A stretch of 64,000 nucleotides of DNA from Xestospongia bergquistia (taxonomy: Eukaryota; Porifera; Demospongiae; Haplosclerida; Petrosiidae): the NCBI GenBank assembly GCA_963965975.1, contig OZ014413.1, forward strand, positions 6,331,501 through 6,395,500, written 5' to 3'. The translations under genes and the position numbers were made by a program. How positions within the stretch are numbered: the stretch's first letter is position 1; each line of letters opens with the position of its first letter. Shown here one piece after another: positions 11,446 to 23,700 of this stretch. Under the pieces are notes generated by a model. It saw only the letters and a list, made by a program, of their open reading frames with translations. It made no database searches and was not told the origin of the DNA.

Positions 11446-13077
11446 TCAAAGAAGTGACATTTGTTTTAGCATTACCTAATTCGTATACTTGAGTCAAGAG
11501 AATAATCTGTAGGTTTACCAGTCAACTGATTGTGGTGATTTAGTTGTAAGTATTTCAAATAAATAATTATTGCTTTTTTTCATGTTGCTTACAAAAAAGG
11601 TGAATTCGGTAGAAGAAATGATCTTGTTAACCCATTGATAATAATTTTTTTTAGGAAAAAATGAATGCATTTGTTTATTATGTGTAAATTGGCCCATCAT
11701 AATAAACCTTGCAATAGTTGTGGTATGGTGGAAGCAGTGGGTCCAGAGTCATCATGAGAGCAGCTAATTATAAAAGTAAAAGTAAATGCTTATGTTGTCT
11801 TTACTTTCATTTACCCAAGACATCGTTTGTGAGATTAAACCTGTCGTGTTCGCTAATATTATGATCATGAAGTCACAAATTTATTAATGAATAATTAATT
11901 TTATTACCTAGGTTCATCATCTTTCTTCTCATCATTCTCTTGAAGACCAAATTCTTCGTCACTACAGAAGTTGACGATGAAAAGAGAAATTATCATATTC
12001 AAGTTAAAGACATTCTACAATAACAGGAATTGTTTATCTTTCATCTATGTTATATAAGATAAACGAAATAGTACTTACATTTGACATAACTTGTATAAAG
12101 ATAAACATATCTTGTGCTAATTAAATTATACGTATATATTTTGTATACTTTGTGGTCTCTCAAGTTTCAATCATTTACTAAAATTTATATAAAATAGACA
12201 CATTACTAATATCAGTCAGCTTTATAATTTTGGCTTTTTTTTGCTGTTTTTTCTACCGTATTTTGAATTAAAAGAAAAGGTACCCTTAATACAAGCAATC
12301 TCCGATTCTTTTACTATATATATAGAGAAAAGGCCAGTTGTTAATGAACAATAATGTTCTCAAAAGCAGTGATTCTTTCTATGGTTCAAGTCAGAAAAAA
12401 GAGTCATTTCATAATTCTTTTTCTTAAGGCAACAAGAGGGAAAGCAGTAATTTTCATAAATGTTAGAATTATTAGCTCTTAGATTGTTAACTTGTTTATT
12501 TCATTATGTATATTTGTAACTAGTTTTGTTGATGTCAAGGGAGTTATATTAAATATATGTTTTTGCTTGGTAATTTTTTGGTAGACAATACTGTTTTGAG
12601 TTTTACAGGTTTAATTTTTATAATGACAATAGACATCATACTAATTTAACACTTACAACCTGGATAGCATAATACATATAAGTACTAAAATGTAGATTTT
12701 TATGTCCATATACAACGATTGACTCTGTTTTATGTAGCAAAACTGATCCATGTCCAGTCATTATATTATTATTTATTGATGTTTTACATGTACACATTAA
12801 TTTTGTCTATTACAGATGCAGAATATCTGTTATTGATGGACAGTATATGTTTTCATAACTTTAATTTCAATTTACATTCATTTTCATTGTTTATTGTAAC
12901 TTTTATGTATGATATACAGTAGTCATGTAGTGTGTGTATTGTTATATGTTACTATTGAAAGTAACATATAAATAGACTCACTTATTTTAATTTTTATTTA
13001 TTTATGTATATTTCAACATTTTTTTTATCAGAAGTACTGTATCATAGGAGATCTCAACAACAATGACTAATAAAACC
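11446..13077. other. AT-rich intergenic DNA, nothing firm
   Basis: Apart from the acidic stretch near 11930-11985 noted under the piggyBac remnant, I see only short AT-rich open frames (e.g. 12719-12922) without features. Confidence 0.5.
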
Positions 13078-13172
13078 TTGCATAACTTGTGCAATGTATT
13101 ATATATATTAAATAATGAAATTAGTTATTATTTATACACAAATTATACTTTTCAAAACAATAAGTATTATAT
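13078..13172. repeat. 95-bp direct repeat, copy 2
   Basis: Identical by eye to 11081-11175, 1,997 bp away. It lies in the 3' flank of the transporter gene at 13352-14902. The following bases (aacaagtcaatg..gattgtttgttgagatg) match the 3' flank of the second transporter near 42130. Confidence 0.85.
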
Positions 13173-13351
13173 TAACAAGTCAATGTTTTTATAATGATTG
13201 TTTGTTGAGATGTATTAAAAGCATGTGATTATATATTGTGTAATATAAAAAAAATGTCAGTAAATTGTTTAACTTATTATGACAAAATAACATTCATATA
13301 ATTGTTACTAACAAAGTACTACTGATGATTTAATGATTAAGTAATCAAAGT

Positions 13352-14902
13352 TCAATCTGTGTACTCAATGGATAGACCCATGTCTCTCCTGCATTCTTTT
13401 TCTTGTTCCATATGCCTTTCATAATAAAGTGTGTCAGTTTCTTCAGCTACCAAAGGTTTGTAAAATTCATTCTTTCTTCTTCGCAGTTTATAACGTTTAG
13501 CCAGTACCAGAAAACATATCAATATGACAAGTACTATTGCACTTATTAATACATAGTAGTAAGGACTTTGACATATATCATTTCCTGTACATTTAAAAAG
13601 ATATTTGCCATTGATACTAATGACATAGCCAATTCCAATTGCTCCATACCATAGACCAAGTATAAACCCTCTCATTTTATTTGGGGATTGAGCTAAGAAG
13701 AATTCTAATGATGTTGGCAAAATTAAGGCAAATGCTATTCCAAATAAAATTTGAGGGACAATAACAGCTTTGTACAAAGTAATGTGCAAGTGTAGATGAT
13801 CTTGGCAAGCAAAAAGGATAACATAATACAGTGCAGAGAGAAAAGCAAAAATTAGTCCCAGACCAATTCTCTTAAGCATACTAGGAATGCATTTAAAGAA
13901 ACACGGATATATCACGAATACATGAAGTAGAATAAGAATTGATGAAAAAAGAGAACTTAATGTACTGCTATAAAATATTGAAGAAATGATTTGGGAATTT
14001 TGACCTTTAGAATAAAATGTATTCCATGATATTTCTGTTATGCAACATAAACCAATTACACAAATTAATAATGGTGTTAATTTTAGCACTGTTTTTACAT
14101 CCTCTATCTCATCCTCAGAGAAAGGTCCACCATACTTTTCCTTACCTAAGTCCAATCGTGAAGGGTTGTCCTCTTCCCAGTTAGTCAAGGCGCTACGATT
14201 TCGAGGGTACTTGTTCTTCCTAGCATAGTTGAGTACTTTAACAATTAGTTTGACTGGATTGAAAATGTGAGGTGTAGTGTCTAACCAATGATTGAAGAGA
14301 AAGTTACTAATAATGACTGTAGACACGGCCACTCCAGATAATGTATAGGACACAATCATATACTCTTTAATCACAATCTGTCCAAGTTCAACAATTACAT
14401 AAACCATTGGAATGCATACTGAATGCCAATAAATAATGGCACTGAGTTCATCAGTGGAAGACTCTACTGATTGATCAATACTAAATTGTACAATATTGGA
14501 CCGAACACTGCAGTACCCAATTATTTGAAGAAGATAACAAAAAGCTACTAAAAATAAATGAAGTGGGTAGAAAGAAAGATATACACTGACAATGATAATC
14601 AAACCTCCAATTATCCAGGCAACAAATAGTATATAAGTGCCAGTAATAATAGTCTTATATCGACCTATCTTTATGTCAGCAAGTAGGGCAAAGAGAGGGA
14701 ATGAAAGAAAAATTAAGCAATATATTATGCCCAAGACAATATAAATTTTTCTGCTATAGTCAATAAAACTGTTAAAGAAACTGGATGTTATAGTACTTCG
14801 AATTAGTAGCACATTAGCATACATTAAAATATCCCAAAGAATAATTAACATTACAGACTTTGAAGGGATACATTGAATTTTTCTCTTGCAGCAACTGAAC
14901 AT
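13352..14902 (-). CDS. POT/PTR2-family (SLC15-like) proton-coupled transporter, copy A
   Basis: A single open frame of 516 residues, starting MFSCCKRK and ending LSIEYTD. It is a polytopic membrane protein with about 12 hydrophobic segments. POT-family marks: LLADIKIGRYKTIITG (major-facilitator loop 2-3 motif, ~residues 72-88), the PTR2-like RSNIVQFSIDQ (~133-143), a long cytoplasmic loop with GGPFSEDEIEDVKTV before TM7 (~258-272), and PTSLEFFLAQSPNKMRGF (~400-417). POT proteins import di/tripeptides or other small solutes with protons; the substrate here is unknown. There is no intron, in contrast to the intron-rich genes nearby. It lies in segmental duplication copy 1 and is very similar to the protein at 42345-43907. 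The C-terminal tail is charged and cytosolic. Confidence 0.8.
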   Translation of the reverse strand: MFSCCKRKIQCIPSKSVMLIILWDILMYANVLLIRSTITSSFFNSFIDYSRKIYIVLGIIYCLIFLSFPLFALLADIKIGRYKTIITGTYILFVAWIIGGLIIIVSVYLSFYPLHLFLVAFCYLLQIIGYCSVRSNIVQFSIDQSVESSTDELSAIIYWHSVCIPMVYVIVELGQIVIKEYMIVSYTLSGVAVSTVIISNFLFNHWLDTTPHIFNPVKLIVKVLNYARKNKYPRNRSALTNWEEDNPSRLDLGKEKYGGPFSEDEIEDVKTVLKLTPLLICVIGLCCITEISWNTFYSKGQNSQIISSIFYSSTLSSLFSSILILLHVFVIYPCFFKCIPSMLKRIGLGLIFAFLSALYYVILFACQDHLHLHITLYKAVIVPQILFGIAFALILPTSLEFFLAQSPNKMRGFILGLWYGAIGIGYVISINGKYLFKCTGNDICQSPYYYVLISAIVLVILICFLVLAKRYKLRRRKNEFYKPLVAEETDTLYYERHMEQEKECRRDMGLSIEYTD

Positions 14903-14949
14903 ATTTTAGCTGTCTTCTCAATTTTCCTCTGATTGTCAGTAGTTCTTGT

Positions 14950-15915
14950 TTTGTTAGTTTGGTTTACAATAGATAATTTGGCTTTACTTTCTGTGTTGTT
15001 ATTACATTTTTAAAATAATATAGATAACATAGATTGATTTACAATCATCTCTTTTCATTTTACGCATCTTTTTTTTTATGCAGTTATATTTTACTCAGTG
15101 TGTGTATATACAGTTAATAATTGTGTGTTGCAAACGTATTTATTTTGTTATGTCTTCACTATCACCACTGACTGCATTGATTGATATTACTACATTTACT
15201 CATAGTTTGTTTTTAAATAGCTAGTTTTGTTTACAATTGATAATTTGGCTTTATTTTCAGTGTTATTATCACATTTTTAATATGATATATTTACCATAAA
15301 TTTATTTATTTTCAATACTCTATCTTTTCATTTTACACGTCTTTTGTATGCAGTTATATTTAACTCAGTGTGTGTATATACAGTTAATAATTGTGTGTTG
15401 CAAACGTATTTACTTTGTTATGTCTTCTCTATCACTACTGACTGCATTGATTGATCTTGCAACATTTACTCATAGTTTAATAATAAACTGACAACATGTT
15501 TCAGTAACAGTACAGTATGGTTAGCAGTACAAACATATTATAATTTTATATTTACTCGATTTCCTCTGACTGTCAGCACTGCTTGTTGTTGCTACTTTTG
15601 TTTACAATAATAATTTGGATTTACTTTCAGTGTTATTATTATCGCAATTGTCATGTATATTTACCATAAATTGATTTATTTACAATAATCAATATTTTCA
15701 TAATATACGTCTTTTATTAATGATGCTGTTAAATTTTACTGAGTAGTGTAGTGTTAATTATTGCGTGTTACAAACTAATTTATTTTGTTATGTCTTTCAA
15801 TTACCATTGACATCACTGTTTGATATTGCTACATTTACTAATAGTTTGATAAACTGGTAATTAATGTGTTTCAATAACAATACAGTATGGTTAGCAGTAC
15901 AAAGATATTACGTAT
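14950..15915. repeat. three tandem degenerate copies of a ~260-370-bp unit upstream of transporter A
   Basis: Units start near 14957, 15221 and 15588 with tttgtttacaat.gataatttgg(c/a)tttact, then run through cagttaataattgtgtgttgcaaacg, tttgttatgtctt and ctacatttactcatagttt. Units 2 and 3 also share the tail tacagtatggttagcagtacaaa. The duplicated locus at 43940-44160 has only one unit, so copy A has gained units directly 5' of its coding frame. Confidence 0.8.
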
Positions 15916-16079
15916 ACTCAGTGTATAATAATGTATAAACACTTCCTCTAATAAGACACTAGAGTTTGTTTATATTTTGCTGGCTATATACACTAAACAA
16001 ATGAAGATTTTATAACAGTGTTTAGTTTATATATATATATGTGACAAATTCTATTTGTGAACATATGCTAATGTGGTGA

Positions 16080-17395
16080 CATGAACTCATGAAGTAAACA
16101 CGACTGTGTTAAAACAAAAACAAAAGTGCAAGCAACTGTGAATATTTATAACATGACTAAAGTACAACAAAAAAGTGCATGCATACAGAGTATTGATATT
16201 CTCTTTGAAATATATAGCACTTTTACACCATATCATAAGAGCATTTATTTGTTGATATAATCTGTAGTCCATATGGTAATTTTCATATTTTGCCTCAGGT
16301 AATATGTTGAATGTGAATGGCTGGTCTTTATTGAAATACAAAATTCTCTAACATCAGTGGAAAACACAACAGCAGTCCTTCTGTAATAGGTAAAGTCTTC
16401 TCTAGCTAATATATAATTACGTAAAATTATTGTGAAAGAGAGAAACATACTTGTAGCATCTTGTCCAGCTGTGTATGGTACATATTGTCTTGTACTGATG
16501 TCCAATTTAATATTATCAATAGATTACTCACACTGTATTAAGAAAACTTGCATTATTCCTTCAATTCCATGAACTGTGACATTTCCAGTCTCAAATCTGA
16601 CAATGACAGCTGTTGTTAAGATATTAATAAATCTGACGTGTAAACAATACTTACGTTCACAGTCTCTTCTTGTGAGGTAGGATGGACAGCAACATTATTA
16701 TTTGTAAGAAAACTTTCATTGCCAGAAATTTGTTGAATTTCTGCAATTCTTGATTTGGCCTAATTATAATTATTCCAAATATGGTAATATTTTTTATTTT
16801 CACAAGTATCTTTTGAGATTGATTTTTAGGATATGCTTCTCCATCAGTTACAAAAATAATTATATATGTCTAGTGTCTCAGGTCATCCAGTTTCAATTTC
16901 TTGAAGATCTAATTTCAAAGCATTTAAAATGATGTGTGAAAGTGCCTCTATTTCTGTAAAAGTTAATTTTGTCAATAGCATCTTTGTCTAAGAATTCACA
17001 GAGTCCAATGTCAACTTGAATTTTGTTTATATTACTAAATTGTCTCATTCTGATGTTTTTTAGTTGTTTCAGTGATGGTTAGTTATTTCCTGAAGAAATT
17101 TAAAGGAGAAAATTCAAGCATATATGTTCTTGAAAGATAAGATTAAATTTACTGTCAGTTTTATTTGAACCAGCTTGAAGTAATACTCTTGGACTAAACA
17201 TTATAGGAATACCTACACCTATGCCTGTAGTATTACCAACTACTTGGGCACACACAGTAACTTCACCAAACTTTTCAAATACAGTAACATTATCTTTAAA
17301 GACTAATAGGTATAATCTCTGTGAGAATAATTGATGTACCCACACTAGTAACTCCAATAAATAATGTACTCCAGAAGCAATGTCAATTTCTATAA
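16080..17395 (-). pseudogene. von Willebrand factor A-domain gene relic, copy 1
   Basis: Minus-strand fragments in collinear order: a piece with VCAQVVGNTTGIGVGIPIMF (17160-17330), a vWA-like stretch (around 16790-17040) with RGTFTHH..NALKL..QEIETG, then a TGA, then a VTDGE block followed by YPKNQSQKILV, and later pieces with QISGNE and DISTRQYVPYTAGQDATS. vWA domains bind ligands through a metal site; the VTDGE block is the expected fourth strand. The in-frame TGA sits in the same place in all three copies in this window, and other frames are broken. Exon borders are unclear. Parent gene and full architecture unknown. Confidence 0.55.
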
Positions 17396-19440
17396 AGAAA
17401 GATTACATGTATAGTCTGAGATGATAATATTTTGAAGAGATAGCCACTTTAACATTCCCATTCTAACGTCTTTATACATTAGAATGAGGTCATTATATGT
17501 ATTTTGAATGTTAGTACATTATGTCACACGTTTATCACATGACATTATATATCATATAATATCAGTATTTACAAAGATTGTATGCAGTATTAAGCATTTA
17601 TCATAATTATACTTTTCATCATAATACACTTTGGACATCTACTGAATTAGATCGATCCAAACGTACTATCAGCTGTCCAGATACTCCCTGACCAATTAAT
17701 TATGGATTTATATGTGTGTATCTTGTGCTTGGTTAATACTAATAGTTTATCTATTTGGAACTATTGTATTGATTAAAACAATTTACTATGATATTTAGTG
17801 TATTTCTGTACCAAAGCATTCACTGTTCATACAAATGTTTCGTTATTATATTAGTGGATTTATAAATTTAGTAATAATTCCTGTAATTCCTCTGAGTTGT
17901 TACATCTAATGTTATAATTTCTCATTCCAGACAGTTTTTGAAGAGTTAAATTTCATTAGTTGTTTACATAAGCAAGTTAAAATCATAATCAAATGTTCCT
18001 GTTATATGGCATTCTCCAGAGTAAAAATTCTCATTAATACTGATATCATTAAAGCTTATAACAATTGTAAAAAAGAATTGCATCAGTGAATGACACAAAG
18101 TGATAGTAGTTACCAGTTTGACTCAGCTGCATTCAACCTCATGTTGCATCAACTATATTATAGCATGAATCAGTGATTTCTAGATTTTACACTCAGGACA
18201 GACCAATGTACAAGTTAATAGAATTATCTAGGCTCAAACATGTTGAAAGAAGCATGTTTAAAGTCCATTTATTTCAATCCTTTCATCTTCATGTACTTAA
18301 ATAATGCTTTGTCATATAACTTTGCAGTTGAAATCATTGATATAAATATACCACTATAGACACATACAAAGAGAGTTTTTGTGTCATACAAAATTGTAAT
18401 TAAAATGTTATGACAACCAACTTTTCCCACTTATAAAGTAGCATTAAATTTTCAAGAATATGCTTTAAATTAGTTAAGAGTATTTCATGTTGTCATGTTT
18501 AGTGTATGACTGACAAGACAACCTGTATTAATGACTGACAAGACAATCTGTATTTAAGTGTATGTACCAATTAACCTATTGTCATAGCTGTATGAAAGAA
18601 TTATACTCAAAAACTATTGATCAGTGATAACACAGAAAGATAATGTTAAAACAAAACCAAAACGATCTTAGTAATTGTACCCAATATTAACAGTTAATAA
18701 ACAACTACATGACAAGTTGCCTAATATTGAGTATGAGACACAAGTAGTCAACAATAATGTACCACTGATTACAGAGATAAATTAAGTTAACAATAGATAG
18801 TCTTGATTAATTGGAACTAAACATATTACACTTATATGTAATATGGCTCACTAATATGTATGCATATTTTCTTAATTCAAAGCTATACATAAAAAAGAAA
18901 TTAGCAATAAATTGAACAATTTTTATTTCTAAAAAGTAATTATTACATAAGTGAAAGTATAATTGAGTCTGAAAACTTTTCTTAATTAGAGAGGTTGTTC
19001 CTGTTGTATGTCAGTCATTGATGAATTACATTATTATTATTATTATATCTAACTATTATATTCAAAAATATTGAAGTAACTTACACAAACATAACAATTG
19101 GCATGAACTTGGCTTAAGCAAGAAGAAAGCTTTCTATTTAAAAATATGAAAGTCTATAACACTATTAATAGAGTGTACTATTTGATCAAGCAAAGAAATA
19201 ACAAACATTCTCATCATTGATGTGACAATGTATACATAGTTAGTGACAACCTCTATGATCAAGTGTCATTATTAACTTTGAGAATAATTTGAAAATCTTG
19301 TATTTATTACTTGACTACTAGCTGATAAATATTCTAATGACTGTATATCTTTCCATTGGCTCATCCCTCCATCTATTCTTCTATATCCACACAGTAAAAA
19401 TTATTAAGTCATTTTAACATTTAATTTGCACTTTACACAA
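17396..19440. other. intergenic DNA inside duplication copy 1
   Basis: 17396-17800 matches 45525-45940 of copy 2, including the inverted pair cccattctaacgtctttata/tacattagaatgaggtcatt. 17800-19430 has no counterpart in copy 2, so it was inserted here or deleted there. No gene recognised. Confidence 0.55.
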
Positions 19441-19566
19441 ATAGATTACTATGGAATATAGAATTTTGTGAATTACTCACTATATAATTTGTTAGTATGT
19501 TGTACTTTTACATAGTAACAAATGTGAGTAATTCACATGAATTCTGAGATTCCATAGTAATCTACA
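19441..19566. repeat. short inverted-repeat element (~125 bp)
   Basis: tagattactatggaatatag at the left end mirrors gagattccatagtaatcta at the right end, and the pairing continues inward through gaattactcac/gtgagtaattc around a ~43-bp loop. The corresponding place in copy 2 (45945-46035) keeps the loop and right arm but only the inner part of the left arm. Confidence 0.75.
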
Positions 19567-20136
19567 CATGTAAGGTACAAATTAGTTAACATACTAATTT
19601 TTACAATTCACATACTAACAGTTAATGAAACATTGCTTTCAAAGTATGTTGTTGTGGAAGGTATCTTGTGTAGGTCAATAGGTTCTAAATATAGTTCCTT
19701 TTACTTATTAACAATCTTTAATACTCACATTGTCTGCTATAATAAGTCACTACTATTATAAGCAATGACATATATTATATCTTGCTAGATAATCTCTAAA
19801 TTAAACAGTATGAGTATTTAGACGACTGTATTATAATTAAATTATTTTTCCGTAAATATTCTTTTATACATATTTCAATGGCTCAGCCTATGCACTATAT
19901 ACACTACTTGTCTATATAGGTTATCATAATAGTCCTACCCAATAATATTATCTTTTCATACGTGTTCTCATTAATTGGAACTAAATATATGAAATTTGTA
20001 TGTGGTATGGTTCACTAATATCAATGCATGTTTTATTAAGTGTTGTTATAACATAGGAATTAATCGTAAATTGCACAATTTTCATCTTTCAAAAACTAAT
20101 TATATTTTATGCAAATATTAAAATTTAGGCAACTTT
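19567..20136. other. intergenic DNA, nothing recognised
   Basis: Partly matches 46035-46500 in duplication copy 2. No coding or RNA signal seen. Confidence 0.5.
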
Positions 20137-21414
20137 TTAAAAATATGCAAACTTGGCTAAAGTTAGAAGAAAAAGCAAGTCTCTATGGTTATTGGTATTT
20201 GCTGCTACAGTTATTGACGAGGAGGGTTGACACTCACTGACATCAATAAACCATTTAATAGATGCAATGGTTACATCTCCTTTTTCAAGAGATACGTGCT
20301 TGGGCTCATATTCAGAGTAGCCAGTAATAATCTCATAAAGCACAGATAGACAGGAACAACAGTTATAGATTATTTCAAATAACTTTAACAGTCTGCTCAA
20401 CATCATCTCATTTGGATTAAAAATGTTGATGTAAACGTTTATAAAATACCCAAGACGATTTTTTGTTATAAAACAGGTTGATTGGAGAAGGAGTCAGTTG
20501 ACTCTGATTCCTTGTAGATACCTTTACACGTATTTCTTTAGTAAGGCAAACAAGATAGAGGGTCACTCCATCTTGGATAGCAGGGTAATTGGCTAAAAGG
20601 AATGGTCTACCTTCTACATCCCAATCTTCAAGGACTATGTCACCCACTGTTAATCTCTGTTGATAAGTTGGTATAGCATATTGATTCATGAACTTTAACT
20701 GGAGTTAAAGATGATGTTTTAAAATACAAGATTCTCTTTGAACCATGAAGTTGTTGACTATAAACTGTCCATTTACCTTTCCAATCACAGTTCAATCTTT
20801 GATAGCTAACTTTACTCATAAATTCTTGAGAACTTAAAGCTGGAACATAAAATGACCTTTTTATTGACATCTTATCATCATGATGTGGTCTTTCAGTATC
20901 TTTTTAAAAAAGTAACTGTCATTGTACATCCATCACTAATTGCAGAACATTCATTTAACTTAAGCTCAGACATATCAGTTTTGATAATAGTTCCATCAAC
21001 AGCCAAAATATGGTCGTAATCTTCTTGAAAACCTACTTTGCTACAAATATACTTGCGTAATATAGAAATGGTCCAACTATTTAGTTCACTCTTAGGAATC
21101 TCCACATATACATTCACTTTACTATCAGGTCGGTATACATTAATTATAAAAGGCTTTCTTACAAGACATAATGCCATGCCATTATCCATTCCTTGGCATT
21201 CAATAAGTAGTTTACCTTCTGGTAGTGGTATTTCTTGACAGTAAAGCGTCTGCTCACTAACAGGTATGTTCGTTTTCTTCTCCACTTCTTGTTTGAGTTG
21301 AGTAACAGTAGATTTGTAGGGGAAAGAAAGTAGGAAAGGCTCTTCGATATCACCACAAATTATTATATTCCAACAAATATCTGGAGTCAGCGAGGCAACG
21401 GATTGGACAGCCAT
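20137..21414 (-). pseudogene. multi-ubiquitin-like-domain protein, broken copy 1
   Basis: Collinear with the intact 407-residue gene at 46522-47745 and clearly its duplicate. The first 173 codons (21414-20893) stay open and cover UBL domains 1 and 2. After that the frame breaks at least three times (pieces 20640-20870, 20417-20689 and 20137-20406 lie in successive frames), losing the continuous UBL 3-4 region. The start codon and promoter-side sequence match copy 2. A truncated two-UBL product is conceivable, but decay of a duplicated gene is the simpler reading. Confidence 0.8.
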
Positions 21415-21913
21415 GGATACACTCCATTAACACTCTAGCCTCACTTGGAATGTTATTAAAGTGGTTATCTTAGAAATGCGAGGCTAACTTCACAATGCCT
21501 CCATTAAGGTATCAGATAACCCCACGCCTTATTAAAGTTATTTGTGGTTTCAATAGGGTGGAGCTAGAGTTGCATACCAAGGTATACTAAAACAACATTG
21601 AGTGTTAGACAGAACATTCAGTCGTTTAGCTGATATATTAAAAATAATAGCCAGTTCATTTCAAAAAAACTTGTTTATAAAGTTAATTGATTGCTTTTCA
21701 TCCTTTCTTAAAAAAACATGTTGAACCTTGAAATTAGAGTCATACTTTATGTTTTTCCAGAACTAAAAACACTACAGAAATATTAAATTTTTAGTAACAG
21801 TATATCATACAAGAAGACAAAACAAAAAACATTTTAGCAAATATTAAAAAGTAAAAGTTGATAGTTACTATGCTCTGTTTCCCTTCTTCCCAGTTTAGCA
21901 GAATACAGATGCT
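21415..21913. other. intergenic DNA, nothing recognised
   Basis: The upstream flank of the broken UBL gene matches 47746-48060 in copy 2. After ~21757 the copies lose collinearity until 49700, because copy 2 carries ~1.65 kb more sequence. Confidence 0.55.
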
Positions 21914-22060
21914 CTAGTAAATAACTATGGTAATGTATGCAGCAAGAATGATACCAAAAGCCACAATCCAAGTCACCATAGCACCAATGTTGAAATGAAG
22001 GGCAATACGACCATGTGATAGAGCAGTCTTAACATCACCTCTTTTATAGGCATCATGGGA
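21914..22060 (-). CDS. CD225/dispanin-family membrane protein, last exon only
   Basis: One 49-codon terminal exon with a splice acceptor (ctataaaa on the plus strand = TTTTATAG) at 22061-22062 and a TAG stop at 21914-21916. It reads SHDAYKRGDVKTALSHGRIA followed by a hydrophobic segment ending AAYITIVIY. This is the second half of a CD225 (IFITM/PRRT-type) domain: A-Y-x-x-G-D, a conserved basic/polar helix and the second membrane segment. The first CD225 exon found at 50061-50150 in copy 2 is missing upstream here; the sequence runs into a vWA relic instead. The exon is open but probably belongs to a truncated gene. Confidence 0.65.
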   Translation of the reverse strand, partial: SHDAYKRGDVKTALSHGRIALHFNIGAMVTWIVAFGIILAAYITIVIY

Positions 22061-22149
22061 CTATAAAAAATCAAACTTCAAAAGCTTATATAATAACAAG
22101 TCAGGCAGATGTTACATTATGCATTATAAATCAGCATACCACATGTATG

Positions 22150-22304
22150 TAGAATGTGATTGTGTTTGTGTTTATCGAAGTAAAAAGCCTCCAGCAACTC
22201 TAGTGAACACAACTCCAGTCCTTTCTTAATAGAGAAAATCTTCTCCAGCTAATGTATATGTGTATGGTACATATTGTCTTGTACTGATGTCCAATTTAAT
22301 ATTA
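22150..22304 (-). pseudogene. vWA-domain gene relic, copy 3, left part
   Basis: Similar to 16320-16530 and 44460-44660 (shared tggtacatattgtcttgtac then tgatgtccaatttaatatta). Interrupted by a transposon after 22304; the relic resumes at 24281. Confidence 0.7.
22296..22304 (+). repeat. 9-bp target-site duplication (left)
   Basis: ttaatatta just before the element; the same 9 bp follow it at 24281-24289. The uninterrupted paralogues (about 16507 and 44639) have this 9-mer once. Confidence 0.9.
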
Positions 22305-22670
22305 GGAAGTGACTACTGATCCGGCAGCCGGACCGATTTTTCCGGCACTACAGCTCCGGCAGTGCAATATCTTGACGTGAACTGACTGCAGCAAAGTAGG
22401 CGTGGTCGACATCATTGAATATCGAATAATAATGAATGGTCAAGTTGTGAGAACAACACTGAGATGAAGCGACAATAATTATAGTGAGATTTTTTGGAAA
22501 TACTTATTATTTCATTTTCTAACAATATGAACAGAACCACATTTTCAACAGAAAGGAACAAACAGAATCAATTATTATGGATACCGCTTTTAGTGTCTCT
22601 GTGAGTTGTTCAATTGTATTATAATTATTACCTTATGGTAGTGTGGTGCGACTACTACAATTCCAAAGAA

Positions 22671-23700
22671 AACAGTTCTTTCTTAGCATCAAAACTTTAG
22701 AAAGGTGAAATCCGTTATTGAGAAACTTCCTTCACTTGCATCAGAAGTAGGAATGGATGAGTTTTTGGAACGAATGAGTGTTTTGGATCAGCTATGGGAG
22801 ATATGGACAAGAGGAGGAAAAGCAATTGTCACTGAGTAATTATGTGAACATGAAAGTGGTATGTGTAAAATGTGAAATTTGTGGTTGTCTCATGATCATG
22901 GATATTGAAAACAATGAAGGTGAGGTTGTGATTTACATTTCAATTTTCAAGTGATATGTACATGTACATACATGTATGTAGTAGAATGCCTGGATGTTTT
23001 GGTACTCTTACTGAATAAAGATGATTGCTTGGATAAGGATACTAACAATGAACAGGTAGTTCAGTAGAGTAAAGATGATCAAAGCAAGGATTTTCAAGCT
23101 ATAGGTGAGGTACATGTATTCTGTTTAGCTGTATTATACCTCCCAATGTTTATAGTCCCTACTTTTGTGTCAGATAAAGAAAACATTCATGTACCTACAT
23201 GTACTACTACTACTACTGCTACTTCTAGAGATCAGATGGATGGTATGTGATTTCTACTAGCATTGCATGATAGGGTTTAGCTACATTGTGCTTACTGCAT
23301 GTATAGCAGGAAATTTTGGAGGGAGATAAATTTGGCGAATTTGGCAAATGACTATCCATTTGCCAAAATAAAACTCACCAATTAATGAATTGTAGGCGTG
23401 AACATTGAAATGGGTGAGGCATGTTGCCAATATCCAATTTTGATGAATTCGCCAAAATTTTGTCCTTCCAGAATTACCCGCTATATGGTATTATAAAGCT
23501 GGGTACTATTAAGTTGCCACCAAAGATTAAGAAACGAGGACGAACAAAAGGTGCTGAAATGACCGTAATTGGACTAACGAAGAGAAGAAAGAAACATGAT
23601 AAGACATTGCCGTTTCTAAAGAAACTTCCACAGGAGCGAGAGAAAAGTATGCAAATGACAATTATGTGACAAGTGCCTACTAATACCTTTGTAATTATAT
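22671..23700 (+). pseudogene. decayed transposon-encoded protein, N-terminal and middle pieces
   Basis: Frames broken by stops and shifts encode VKSVIEKLPSLASEVGMDEF (near 22708) and, at 23421-23669, a basic block LPPKIKKRGRTKGAEMTV ending near LPFLKKLPQEREK. The latter pattern, followed by a short spacer and a PHD finger, recurs in cnidarian and sponge transposon-like proteins as I recall it. No intact transposase. Confidence 0.5.

Noticed and set aside
14040..14228. Plus-strand frame inside transporter A (and 43033-43221 in B)
   Set aside because: Antisense shadow conserved only because the duplicated coding strand is conserved.
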